From Thalassospira marina (GTDB lineage Bacteria > Pseudomonadota > Alphaproteobacteria > Rhodospirillales > Thalassospiraceae): a stretch of 64,000 bases of DNA. The notes under the pieces are model-generated. The model was not told the origin of the DNA. It saw only the letters and a program-made list of their open reading frames with translations, and ran no database searches. Positions 36,144 through 43,838 of the stretch are shown piece after piece. Positions within the stretch are counted from its first letter, which is position 1. Every line of letters starts with the position of its first letter. The stretch spans positions 1,314,001 to 1,378,000 of the forward strand of contig NZ_CP024199.1 of the NCBI RefSeq assembly GCF_002844375.1. The letters run 5' to 3'. Made by a program: the position numbers and the translations under genes.

Positions 36144-36887
36144 TTATACCCAGGAAAAAGCACGTTTTAGTTCGGCAATGGCGTTGCTGTCATACCAGCG
36201 ACCATGGGCCAGAATGACGCGATCGGGTTTCCAGGCGATCATTTGGTCAACCGCGTTTCGCAGGGCCGGTTTATGGCCCATAAAGGTTGCCCGCATATCA
36301 CGCGGCGCGGCACCATGCGGGTCCATCGAGCCAAATAACCGCACCAGAAACCGCCAGATCGGGCTTTTGATTTTGCCGGGTTCAAAATTTTCGATCAGAT
36401 CGGTCAGGATCAGGGTGCGTGATGCCCGATGGAAAAAGACCGCCTCGGTCAGATAACCGCCGCGCACCACCAACTGGTCAATTTCGCCAGACCAGCCGGG
36501 GTCGGCAACATCGCCCAGCAAATGATCAAATTTAACCTCGATGCCATTGGCTTTGGCGCGTTTGGCAATGCCTTTCACCCCGAAACTTTGCGCATCCGGA
36601 TAGGCGCGCTGCCATTGCGGAATGCTGGCATAATGGATGGTATTGGGCGCAATCAGGTATCGGACGGGGCCTAGCGCATCGATCTGCACCTGCAAGGCGG
36701 GCGACAGTTTAACCGGCGAATGCAGCCATATTTCCCCATTGCTTTGGCGGATGATGGTCATGCGGGTAGGAAAAGGCAGGCTTAACCCCAGATAGCGAAA
36801 ACCGATCACCGGGCCATCTACCAGCCAGATATCGTTATCAACCTGTTTTAAAACATTCAGGGGGTGATAGGTTTCAATTTCAAACAT
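36144..36887 (-). CDS. DUF4336 domain protein
   Basis: Function unknown, 247 aa. The family resembles metallo-beta-lactamase folds: LKQVDNDIWLVDGPVIGF, RMTIIRQSNGEIWLHSPVKLSP, LGPVRYLIAPNTIHYASIPQWQRAYPDAQSFG, FFHRASRTLILTDLIENFEP and the closing PDRVILAHGRWYDSNAIAELKRAFSW. His residues at the positions of the usual zinc ligands are partly conserved (NTIHY, LAHGRW), so metal binding is possible but not shown. The next gene (FAD-linked) is upstream on the same strand with a 33-base gap, suggesting one transcript. Confidence 0.85.
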   Translation of the reverse strand: MFEIETYHPLNVLKQVDNDIWLVDGPVIGFRYLGLSLPFPTRMTIIRQSNGEIWLHSPVKLSPALQVQIDALGPVRYLIAPNTIHYASIPQWQRAYPDAQSFGVKGIAKRAKANGIEVKFDHLLGDVADPGWSGEIDQLVVRGGYLTEAVFFHRASRTLILTDLIENFEPGKIKSPIWRFLVRLFGSMDPHGAAPRDMRATFMGHKPALRNAVDQMIAWKPDRVILAHGRWYDSNAIAELKRAFSWV

Positions 36888-36920
36888 GATCTTCCGCCTG
36901 CTGCCAACAGACCGATAATG

Positions 36921-38393
36921 TTATTTATGGTTGATAACCTTGCCCGGGTTCAAGGTGTTTTGCGGGTCCAGCGCCTGTTTGATTGCGGCTAGCAGTTTTA
37001 TCTTTGCCGGGTCGGCATAATGCACCAGTTCATCGACCTTCAGGCGGCCAATGCCGTGTTCGGCACTGATAGACCCGCCAAGCCCGGCGACAATGTCATG
37101 AATATCGCGGTTAAGGTCTTCCCAATGGGCCAGAAATTCGGCCTTGGGCATGTTTTCAGGCTGGCTGAAATTGAAATGGATATTGCCATCGCCAACATGT
37201 CCGAACGGGCAGGGGCGAATGCCGGGAATACGCTTTTGCGCCTGTTTGATGCCCTGTTCAATCAATGCAGGAACGGCTGATACCGGCACGGAAACATCAT
37301 GTTTGATGCTGCCGCCTTCAAGGGTTTGTGCCTCCGGTATGCCTTCGCGAATGGCCCAAAGATTGGCGCGCTGCTTTTCGGACTGGGCAATGGTGCCATC
37401 CAGAATAAAACCGCCCTCAAGCGCACGTTCCAGCACCCCTTCCAAAACCGATGCCAGGTCATCCCTGGGGCGTGATGATGTGATTTCAATCATCGCATAC
37501 CAGGGCGCACGGGTTTCAAGCGGGGTGATACAATTTTGAATATGGCTGATGCACAAATCCTGCGCAAACTGGCTCATCAGCTCGAACGCGGCAATGGCAT
37601 CGCCGGTTTCGCGCCGTGCCAGTGCCAGCAGGTCCAGTGCCGCCTCAATACCGGGCAGGGCCACCCAGGCGGTGGCAAGGTGGCGCGGGCGCGGAAACAG
37701 CTTTAACGTACAGGCGGTGATAATGCCCAGTGTGCCTTCGGCCCCGATAAACATATCACGCAAATCATATCCGGTATTATCCTTGCGCAGTTTGGAAAGC
37801 CCGTTCCAGACCGTGCCGTCGGCCAGCACAACCTCAAGACCCAGCACCAGATCGCGGGTATTGCCATAACGAATAACATTCAGCCCACCGGCATTGGTGG
37901 CGATGTTACCGCCAATCTGGCAGGACCCTTGCGCCCCCAGGCTCAGGGGAAATAACAGGTCGTGGTCTTCGGCAGCCTGCTGGATATGATGCAGGATGGC
38001 ACCGGCCTGCACCGTCATGGTGAAATCGCGGGCATCGGTTTCAAGGATTTTATCCATCCGCGCCAGATTGATCAGGATTTGCCCCGGATCGGCCACCGCC
38101 CCGCCGCACCGCCCGGTATTGCCGCCCTGCGGCACCAGGGCAATGCCAGCTTCGTGGCACAGGCGGGCGCATTGGGCGACTTCCCCGGTATTGGCGGGGT
38201 AAAGCACCAGTTCGGCCATGCCGGTGAATTTGTTGCGGGCTTCGCGGTTATGCTTTGCCAGAACATCCTGTTCCATGCTCCAGCCGCGCGGGCCAAGAAC
38301 GGCCTGTAATTCGGCGACCAGCCTGGCAGGCAGGTTTGTTGCGATGGTTGATGAACCGGCAGGTGTAACCGTGGATGGCATGAAAAGCCCCAT
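36921..38393 (-). CDS. FAD-linked oxidase, D-2-hydroxyacid dehydrogenase type (GlcD/D2HGDH-like)
   Basis: Flavoprotein of 490 aa in the vanillyl-alcohol-oxidase fold. The FAD domain (about 50-230) shows VPQGGNTGRCGGAVADPGQILINLARMDKI, the GSCQIGGNIATNAGGLNVIRYGNTRDLVLGLEVVLADG motif and IGAEGTLGIIT. The C-terminal domain has the metal-binding PFGHVGDGNIHFNF and EHGIGRLK. Sequence and length fit D-lactate or D-2-hydroxyglutarate dehydrogenases; the exact substrate is not fixed. The start may be ATG 38393 or ATG 38381. Probably co-transcribed with the DUF4336 gene downstream. Confidence 0.9.
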   Translation of the reverse strand: MGLFMPSTVTPAGSSTIATNLPARLVAELQAVLGPRGWSMEQDVLAKHNREARNKFTGMAELVLYPANTGEVAQCARLCHEAGIALVPQGGNTGRCGGAVADPGQILINLARMDKILETDARDFTMTVQAGAILHHIQQAAEDHDLLFPLSLGAQGSCQIGGNIATNAGGLNVIRYGNTRDLVLGLEVVLADGTVWNGLSKLRKDNTGYDLRDMFIGAEGTLGIITACTLKLFPRPRHLATAWVALPGIEAALDLLALARRETGDAIAAFELMSQFAQDLCISHIQNCITPLETRAPWYAMIEITSSRPRDDLASVLEGVLERALEGGFILDGTIAQSEKQRANLWAIREGIPEAQTLEGGSIKHDVSVPVSAVPALIEQGIKQAQKRIPGIRPCPFGHVGDGNIHFNFSQPENMPKAEFLAHWEDLNRDIHDIVAGLGGSISAEHGIGRLKVDELVHYADPAKIKLLAAIKQALDPQNTLNPGKVINHK

Positions 38394-38508
38394 AAACTGG
38401 TGGGTCAGAAAAATCGTTGCGGATCAGGGCTGATCATGCCCGTCCACAGGATTAAATCGGTTTGGCAGGCGTAATGCATACAGGGCCAGATGGCCTGGCA
38501 TGGTGTTA

Positions 38509-38553
38509 ATGATCCGGATGATCCCAATGATCCCAATGATCCCAATGATCAAT
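38509..38553. repeat. Five-unit 9-bp tandem repeat at the 3' end of the Sua5 gene
   Basis: Consecutive units ATGATCCGG, ATGATCCCA (three times) and ATGATCAAT. The TGA stop of the Sua5 gene on the minus strand lies within the last unit. Three central units are identical. Confidence 0.9.
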
Positions 38554-39547
38554 CCGCATCTGTTGCAGGCATACGTGGTGCCGCCGCCCGTTTCATGCGG
38601 TCATTGATCGCAATGCCCAGCCCCTGATGGGGGATGGGGGCAACGGCAATGCCCTTTACCCGGCTTTGATCCGCCTGATGCAGCAGGGCAAACAGGTTGG
38701 CGGCTGCTTCGCGGTCATCCCCGGTTTTGGACAGCCATAACACTTTGGCAAAGCCCCGCGTGGCACATTCCGGGCCAAAGGCCAGCAATACTTCATCGCC
38801 AATATTTGCATCTGGCTCGGTCGCATCCAGGCGCACCGGCAGACCGGGCGCATAATGGCTGGTCATCATGCCCGGTGATTTGGGTGCGGTATCATCGGCG
38901 CTCGCCATAACGATGTCGCAATCCAGAACGGCCTTGATCTGCTCGGCCGTGATGCCACCGGGGCGCAGCATAACAACACGGTCGGTCGTCAGGTCGATCA
39001 CGGTGCTTTCCAGGCCAACGCCGCACGGGCCACCATCCAGGATCATGGAAACCGCATTGCCCAGCGATGCGGCAACATGGCCCGCCATTGTCGGGCTGAT
39101 CCGCCCGGACCGGTTGGCCGATGGGGCGGCAATGGGCCGGTCGGCCGCGCGCAACAGGGCACGGGCCATATCATGGGCCGGTACGCGCACGGCAATGCTG
39201 GGCAGGCCAGCGGTGGTCAGTTCGCAAATGTCGCTGTCATCGCGTTTGGGCAATACCAGCGACAGGGCACCGGGCCAGAAGGCAGCAGCAAGTTTATCGG
39301 CCCGATCATCAAATACCGCGTGGCGCGCGGCGGCGTCACGATCGGGGAAATGGCTGATCAGCGGGTTAAAGGACGGGCGCTGCTTGGCGGCAAAAATACC
39401 GGCAACGGCATCCTTGTTGGTGGCATCCGCGCCCAGCCCGTAAACCGTTTCGGTTGGGAAAGCCACCAGCTCCCCCGCGCGCAATTTGCCGGCTGCCTGC
39501 GCCAGGGCACCTTCGGAATAGGGACGTATGGTCAGGGCGGGGGACAT
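38549..39547 (-). CDS. tsaC: L-threonylcarbamoyladenylate synthase (Sua5 type)
   Basis: Two-domain Sua5 enzyme, 332 aa, making threonylcarbamoyl-AMP for the t6A37 modification of tRNAs reading ANN codons. The YrdC domain (about 10-195) has the FPTETVYGLGADA motif, KQRPSFNPL, and SANRSGRISPT; the C-terminal Sua5 domain follows after the SPGMMTSHYAPGLPVRL linker. Start at ATG 39547 by family N-terminus (SPALTIRPYSEG); the frame is open to 39658. Divergent from an MFS gene. The stop codon lies in a 9-bp tandem repeat. Confidence 0.93.
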   Translation of the reverse strand: MSPALTIRPYSEGALAQAAGKLRAGELVAFPTETVYGLGADATNKDAVAGIFAAKQRPSFNPLISHFPDRDAAARHAVFDDRADKLAAAFWPGALSLVLPKRDDSDICELTTAGLPSIAVRVPAHDMARALLRAADRPIAAPSANRSGRISPTMAGHVAASLGNAVSMILDGGPCGVGLESTVIDLTTDRVVMLRPGGITAEQIKAVLDCDIVMASADDTAPKSPGMMTSHYAPGLPVRLDATEPDANIGDEVLLAFGPECATRGFAKVLWLSKTGDDREAAANLFALLHQADQSRVKGIAVAPIPHQGLGIAINDRMKRAAAPRMPATDAD

Positions 39548-39809
39548 GGCACCACCATTGATGAAATTGAAATCTGCTGAAATACCTAGCGATGATGGCC
39601 CGGAATGACAAGCTGGAACCGACTTTATCGCTGTTTGAATTGATCGATTGATCCGCACGTTTTAGGATATTTGCCACAGGAAGAACCATGGGATGCGATC
39701 ATGGTTCGCGCGTGGTGCGTGTTAAGGCCTGTATGTTTTGCATTTCCGGCCTGTTGCAAACACCCGCTCGGGCCCCTGCGCGATGAAAGCCATCGCAAGG
39801 AGGGCCGCT

Positions 39810-41009
39810 TTGCCTTTGCGGATGAATAAATTTTTCCGGTTTCCGGCTTTGCCCACACGCATTGCGGTGCCCCTGGCGCTGGTTAATCTGGCGTCATTTG
39901 TCTCGCAAATCATTCAGATCGGCGTGATTGATACATTATTGCCGCTTGCCCTGACCAATGCCGGGCTGGGCGAACAGCATGGCGGCATAATGTTATCGCT
40001 TTACTGGCTGGCTGATTTGATTGGTGGTTTTTTTGTTGCGGCAATTTTGCGCAAAACCCATCCCGTCATTCCCCTTGTTATCAGCGGATTGTCGTTCTTC
40101 ATCCTGATCGTGGTGGTGATGTATGCGCCGCAATCATCCTTTGTTTTACCCGCAACATTGTTTGCCGGGCTGGGGCTGATTTTGCGCTGGGTGGTGTGTG
40201 ATGGCCTGATCGTGCAACTGGCCCCGATTGATAAAATGGGGCGGGTTGTCGGCTTTCATGAAACGCTGATGGGGCTTGGCATTGTTTTGGGGCCAATCCT
40301 GATTGGCTGGCTGGGCGATGATGCGCTGGTGTTATCGGGTATTGCTCTGCTGGCGGCGATTGTGCCGGTTCTGTGCGGTTTTGCCCTGCCACCTATTGAA
40401 ATGGCATCAACACAAAAAGGCGCCGGTGCTGCCCTGCAACGCTGGATCAGCCATTGGGATCTGGTCCTGATTGCTTTTGCCGCGGGTTTTATCGAAATCT
40501 GCTTTTTATCGGTTTTACCCCTGCAGGCACAGCGCGATACCGGCCTTGCCGATGGCGGCCTGTGGCTTGCTGCGGTGTTTGTTTTTGGTGGCACGGTTTG
40601 CCAGCCCTTTATTGGTTATATGTCCGATAAAAGCGGGCCGGTGAAACTGGCCTGGATGTGTTTTGCCCTGTTGCTGGTTGGTGCCATGCCGCTTGCGCTG
40701 GCCGGTTATGGTGCGTTTGCTGCCATCGTGCAGTTCGCTTTGGGTGTTGCGGTGGCGGGGCTTTATACTGCTGCCGTGCTGATTGCGGCCAGTGGCCGGG
40801 GCAAAGGCGGCTATCAGGTGGGCGTGCTGGTGCTGGTGTCGCAAAGCTATACGCTGGGTGCCATTGTTGGCCCGTCTGCGGGAACCGCCCTTTTGGTGAT
40901 GATTGGCAATTGGGCGTTGCCGATACTGGTTTTGGCTGCTGCGGGGATTTCGGTGGGGCTGCTTTGCATGCGATATTTGGCTCAACGGGCACAACGGGCA
41001 AAAATTTGA
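39810..41009 (+). CDS. MFS transporter
   Basis: Major facilitator superfamily protein, about 399 aa, with about 12 hydrophobic segments. No substrate motif is recognised; the loop between segments 2 and 3 is RKTHPV rather than the full DRxGRR pattern, and YMSDKSGPVKLA follows segment 8. The frame is open from 39738, but the only strong ribosome site, AAGGAGG at 39797-39803, points to the TTG at 39810 (LPLRMNKFFRF); ATG 39822 is the alternative. It is divergent from the Sua5 gene and stands alone. An export role is possible but not supported further. Confidence 0.85.
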   Translation: MPLRMNKFFRFPALPTRIAVPLALVNLASFVSQIIQIGVIDTLLPLALTNAGLGEQHGGIMLSLYWLADLIGGFFVAAILRKTHPVIPLVISGLSFFILIVVVMYAPQSSFVLPATLFAGLGLILRWVVCDGLIVQLAPIDKMGRVVGFHETLMGLGIVLGPILIGWLGDDALVLSGIALLAAIVPVLCGFALPPIEMASTQKGAGAALQRWISHWDLVLIAFAAGFIEICFLSVLPLQAQRDTGLADGGLWLAAVFVFGGTVCQPFIGYMSDKSGPVKLAWMCFALLLVGAMPLALAGYGAFAAIVQFALGVAVAGLYTAAVLIAASGRGKGGYQVGVLVLVSQSYTLGAIVGPSAGTALLVMIGNWALPILVLAAAGISVGLLCMRYLAQRAQRAKI

Positions 41010-41021
41010 CCCGGACACCGC

Positions 41022-41050
41022 AGAGCCGCCAATAAATGGCGGCTCTATTT
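41022..41050 (+). terminator. Hairpin after the MFS gene
   Basis: AGAGCCGCCA and TGGCGGCTCT form a perfect 10-bp stem with loop ATAAA, followed by ATTTA only. A related string GGCGGCTATTTACG recurs at 41108-41121. The T tail is weak, so termination is probable but not certain. Confidence 0.65.
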
Positions 41051-41350
41051 ACGCTCTAGTTCGGTATCGCTCCGCGGTAGTGACCCGAACCGCGTCGCCG
41101 TGATTCCGGCGGCTATTTACGTCACCTACAACAATGTGTGGCGATGAATATATGCTGCGACAAATTTGCCAAAAAGTCAAGTTTTCTGCGGGTTCTGGGT
41201 GGTGCCTGGCATGCGCGTGCCATGGTGCATTGCCAACATGCCAGGCATATGATTGTGAAATGAAATTCCGGCATTTTGCGGCGGCGCAGCACGGCGCTGT
41301 TACAAGGCACCATAAATTTTGCTCAACCCGCGTGATATTTTTGCAGCAAT
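41051..41350. other. Intergenic region, no gene recognised
   Basis: About 300 bases between convergent genes. It includes an imperfect copy of the hairpin arm from 41037-41053 and short frames only. Confidence 0.35.
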
Positions 41351-41857
41351 TTAGTGTGTTGTTGCCGGGTTTGGCTGCGCAAGGGGGTTACGCGGTGGTT
41401 TGCTGGCGATTTGCGTAATCATTAACCCGGCAAGGATCAGGGCAACACCCGATATACGCAGCAGGGTAACGGGTTTTACCGGCAGGCCCACCAGCCCGAA
41501 ATGGTCAATCAGCAGCGATGCCATCATTTGCCCGGCAATTACGGCAACAATGAAATTGGTTGCCCCCAGTTTCGGGGCCAGCAGCAGGGCGGCGGTAATG
41601 TAAATAACGCCCGCCGCACCACCCAGCCATATCCACCACGGGCCTTTTAACGTGGCGGAAAATGTCGGGGCAGAAACCTTGAAACCCGCCATCACCGGAA
41701 TAATGATGGCACTGCTGATGATCAGCGACACCAGCGTTGCCCACAGGGGATGGCCCAACATACGGCCCAGCGTGGCATTTGCCCCGGCCTGAAAGGGCAC
41801 AACCGCCCCGGCCAGAAGGGCAAAACCCAGCAAAAGAAGCGATGACATATTTTGCAT
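41351..41857 (-). CDS. DMT family transporter, YdcZ/DUF606 type
   Basis: Small membrane protein of 168 aa with five hydrophobic segments (SSLLLLGFALLAGAVVPFQ, LWATLVSLIISSAIIIPVM, WIWLGGAAGVIYITAALLLAP, FIVAVIAGQMMASLLIDHF, LLRISGVALILAGLMI). The order and the QAGANATLGRMLGHPLWATLVS and AGQMMASLLIDHFGLVG motifs are those of the YdcZ (DUF606) half-length DMT transporters, which act as dimers. The ligand is unknown. GGGAG precedes the start. It is divergent from a LysR gene, 97 bases apart, and is the likely target of that regulator. Confidence 0.88.
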   Translation of the reverse strand: MQNMSSLLLLGFALLAGAVVPFQAGANATLGRMLGHPLWATLVSLIISSAIIIPVMAGFKVSAPTFSATLKGPWWIWLGGAAGVIYITAALLLAPKLGATNFIVAVIAGQMMASLLIDHFGLVGLPVKPVTLLRISGVALILAGLMITQIASKPPRNPLAQPNPATTH

Positions 41858-41903
41858 GATTGAAACTCCCGAAGGTGAAATGCCTGTGCGGGTGGTTATC
41901 GAT

Positions 41904-41920
41904 CATTCAAATTGTGAATG
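41904..41920. promoter_or_regulatory. Inverted repeat in the ydcZ-lysR intergenic region (I)
   Basis: CATTCA-N5-TGAATG is a perfect 6-bp inverted repeat near the middle of the divergent promoter region, a plausible LysR-type recognition site. Confidence 0.5.
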
Positions 41921-41933
41921 GAAATTCGTAATT

Positions 41934-41954
41934 GGAACATTCAATATATGTTCC
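41934..41954. promoter_or_regulatory. Inverted repeat abutting the lysR start codon (II)
   Basis: GGAACAT-N7-ATGTTCC is a perfect 7-bp inverted repeat ending on the base before the lysR ATG. It covers the expected ribosome binding region, so it could act as an autoregulatory operator or an RNA hairpin. Confidence 0.55.
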
Positions 41955-42857
41955 ATGAATAATCTTGTGGCAATTGATCTTAACCTTCTGGTGGTGCTTG
42001 ATGCGCTGTTGGCGGAACAGCATGTTTCGCGCGCGGCTTTGCGCCTGAATAAAAGCCAACCCGCTGTTAGCCACGCGCTGGGGCGGTTACGCCTGCTGCT
42101 CGATGACCCGTTGCTGGTGCGCCGGGGTGGAAAGCTGTTAGCCACCCCCTTTGCCCGAAGCCTGGCACCGGAGCTGGCGGCGGTGTTGACGCAGCTTCAG
42201 GCATTACTGACCCTGCCGGGGTTTGACCCGGCAACGGCACAGCGGACATTTCGCCTTGCCATGTCCGATTACGGGGCGGCCCTTTTGCTGCCGCGCCTGA
42301 CAAAATTGCTGCGTACAGAAGCACCCCTTTGTGATCTGGTTGTCAGCCAGGCCGGGCGCGAGATGATGCAATCGCAGGTGATTGAAGGCGATATTGACCT
42401 GGCATTGGGTGTGTTTCCCGACGGTCGGGCGGATGTGCAGGCACAGGTGCTGTTTTCCGAAGATTTTATTTCGGTAGCAGACAGGGCCAGCTTTGCAGGG
42501 GCAACGACCTGTAGTTTGGCCGATTATCTGGCGCGACCGCATATTCTGGTGGCGCTAAATGCCGAAAGCACCAGCGAGATTGAAACGGCCCTTGGCCACC
42601 TTGGCGCGTTTCGGCGCAATGCGGTGATTGTGCCGCACTGGCATATGGCGGTGGATCTGGTGCGCGGGACGGATTTGATCTTAACCGTGGCGCGGCGCAT
42701 TGTGCCGGTCGGGGATCAAACAGGCGGGCTTTTTGTGTTTAAGCCGCCCGTCGATATCCCCAGCTTTGCCTTTCGCCAGATTTGGCATCAAAGACGCGAT
42801 AATGACCCGGCACATATATGGTTGCGCCAAACGGTCGCCCGGTTGCTGTCGGATTGA
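41955..42857 (+). CDS. LysR family transcriptional regulator
   Basis: LysR regulator of 300 aa. The N-terminal winged helix-turn-helix (IDLNLLVVLDALLAEQHVSRAALRLNKSQPAVSHALGRLRLLLDDPLLVR) is followed by a periplasmic-binding-like effector domain (about 90-300). It resembles the NodD/NahR-like subgroup that starts DLNLL. The frame is open from 41856, overlapping the divergent gene; the ATG at 41955 gives the family N-terminus. Divergent from the ydcZ-type transporter, which it probably controls. The effector is unknown. Confidence 0.92.
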   Translation: MNNLVAIDLNLLVVLDALLAEQHVSRAALRLNKSQPAVSHALGRLRLLLDDPLLVRRGGKLLATPFARSLAPELAAVLTQLQALLTLPGFDPATAQRTFRLAMSDYGAALLLPRLTKLLRTEAPLCDLVVSQAGREMMQSQVIEGDIDLALGVFPDGRADVQAQVLFSEDFISVADRASFAGATTCSLADYLARPHILVALNAESTSEIETALGHLGAFRRNAVIVPHWHMAVDLVRGTDLILTVARRIVPVGDQTGGLFVFKPPVDIPSFAFRQIWHQRRDNDPAHIWLRQTVARLLSD

Positions 42858-42887
42858 TGTTTTGCAGCTGAACAGCAAAGGGGCTTG

Positions 42888-42922
42888 TCCGGCAGGGCGG
42901 GTTACAGTTACGCCCTGCCGGA
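42888..42922. terminator. Hairpin between lysR and cysQ (convergent genes)
   Basis: TCCGGCAGGGCG and CGCCCTGCCGGA form a perfect 12-bp stem around GGTTACAGTTA. There is no T-run on either strand, so it may terminate poorly or protect the 3' ends of both messages. Confidence 0.55.
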
Positions 42923-42941
42923 TGAAAGCGAAATTTGGCGT

Positions 42942-43757
42942 TTAGCCCTGATATGTCACCGGCACAGACGGGCTGCGCGCGATGAAAAACGGGTTGGCGA
43001 AATCACCCTTGCCATAGGCAAACTGGCTACCATCCAGGTTTTCAACCACACCACCGGCCGCGGCCAGCACGGCGTGACCCGCCCCAATATCCCATTCCAT
43101 GGTGCGGCCAAGGCGCGGATAAAGGTCCGCCTCGCCCTGCGCAACGAGGCAAAGCTTAAGCGAGCTTCCTGCCGGGCGCATTTCCTGTACTTTCAGGTCG
43201 CCCAGAAATGCCTTCATTGCCTCCGGGTCGCCGTGCGACCGCGAACCGACAACAACAACACCCGCATCGGGCATCTCGCGCACGGAAATAGTTGTGGTGA
43301 CAGGATCGCTGTCATTTTCAATCAGCTTGGCGCCATCCGGCCCGCCGAAATAAAGCTTTTCAATTGCCGGGGCATAAACCACGCCCATCACGGGTACGCC
43401 CTTGGCGATCAGCGCGATATTGACGGTGAATTCACCATTGCGTTTGATAAATTCCTTGGTGCCATCGAGCGGGTCAACCAGCCAGAAAAAATCTGTCCCG
43501 GCGGAAACATCGGGCACATTGCCTGCCGCAACGCTTTCTTCCGATACGATTTTGACATCGGGTGTCAGGGCGTGAAGGCCGGGCAGGATAATGGCTTCTG
43601 CGGCTTCGTCGGCTTCGGTTACCGGCGATGCATCATCCTTGGAGCGGATTTCAAATTCGGTTTTATAGATTTCCATGATCGCGGCACCGGCTTTGCGGGC
43701 AATTTCGATCAGGCCGTTTTCAAGGGCTTGGGCATCAGCGGGCAGGCCGTTGGTCAT
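42942..43757 (-). CDS. cysQ: 3'(2'),5'-bisphosphate nucleotidase CysQ
   Basis: Inositol-monophosphatase-fold phosphatase, 271 aa, removing the 3' phosphate of PAP formed in sulfate assimilation. Metal-binding motifs: SPVTEADEAAE, IVSEES, WLVDPLDGTKEFIKRNGEFTVNIAL and EWDIGAGHAVLAAAGG, all intact and in order. AAGGA precedes the ATG. The next gene upstream on this strand is 81 bases away, so co-transcription with the Memo-type gene is possible but unproven. Confidence 0.94.
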   Translation of the reverse strand: MTNGLPADAQALENGLIEIARKAGAAIMEIYKTEFEIRSKDDASPVTEADEAAEAIILPGLHALTPDVKIVSEESVAAGNVPDVSAGTDFFWLVDPLDGTKEFIKRNGEFTVNIALIAKGVPVMGVVYAPAIEKLYFGGPDGAKLIENDSDPVTTTISVREMPDAGVVVVGSRSHGDPEAMKAFLGDLKVQEMRPAGSSLKLCLVAQGEADLYPRLGRTMEWDIGAGHAVLAAAGGVVENLDGSQFAYGKGDFANPFFIARSPSVPVTYQG

Positions 43758-43838
43758 GGGAAATCCTTTATTTCAAAATGCATTTACGCTGCTGTGTTGG
43801 ACGATGACCTAGGCAATTTTCAGGCAAAGGTCCAGCCC

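Noticed and set aside
38509..38553. CRISPR array
   Set aside because: The units are 9 bases and directly adjacent without spacers, so it is a simple tandem repeat.
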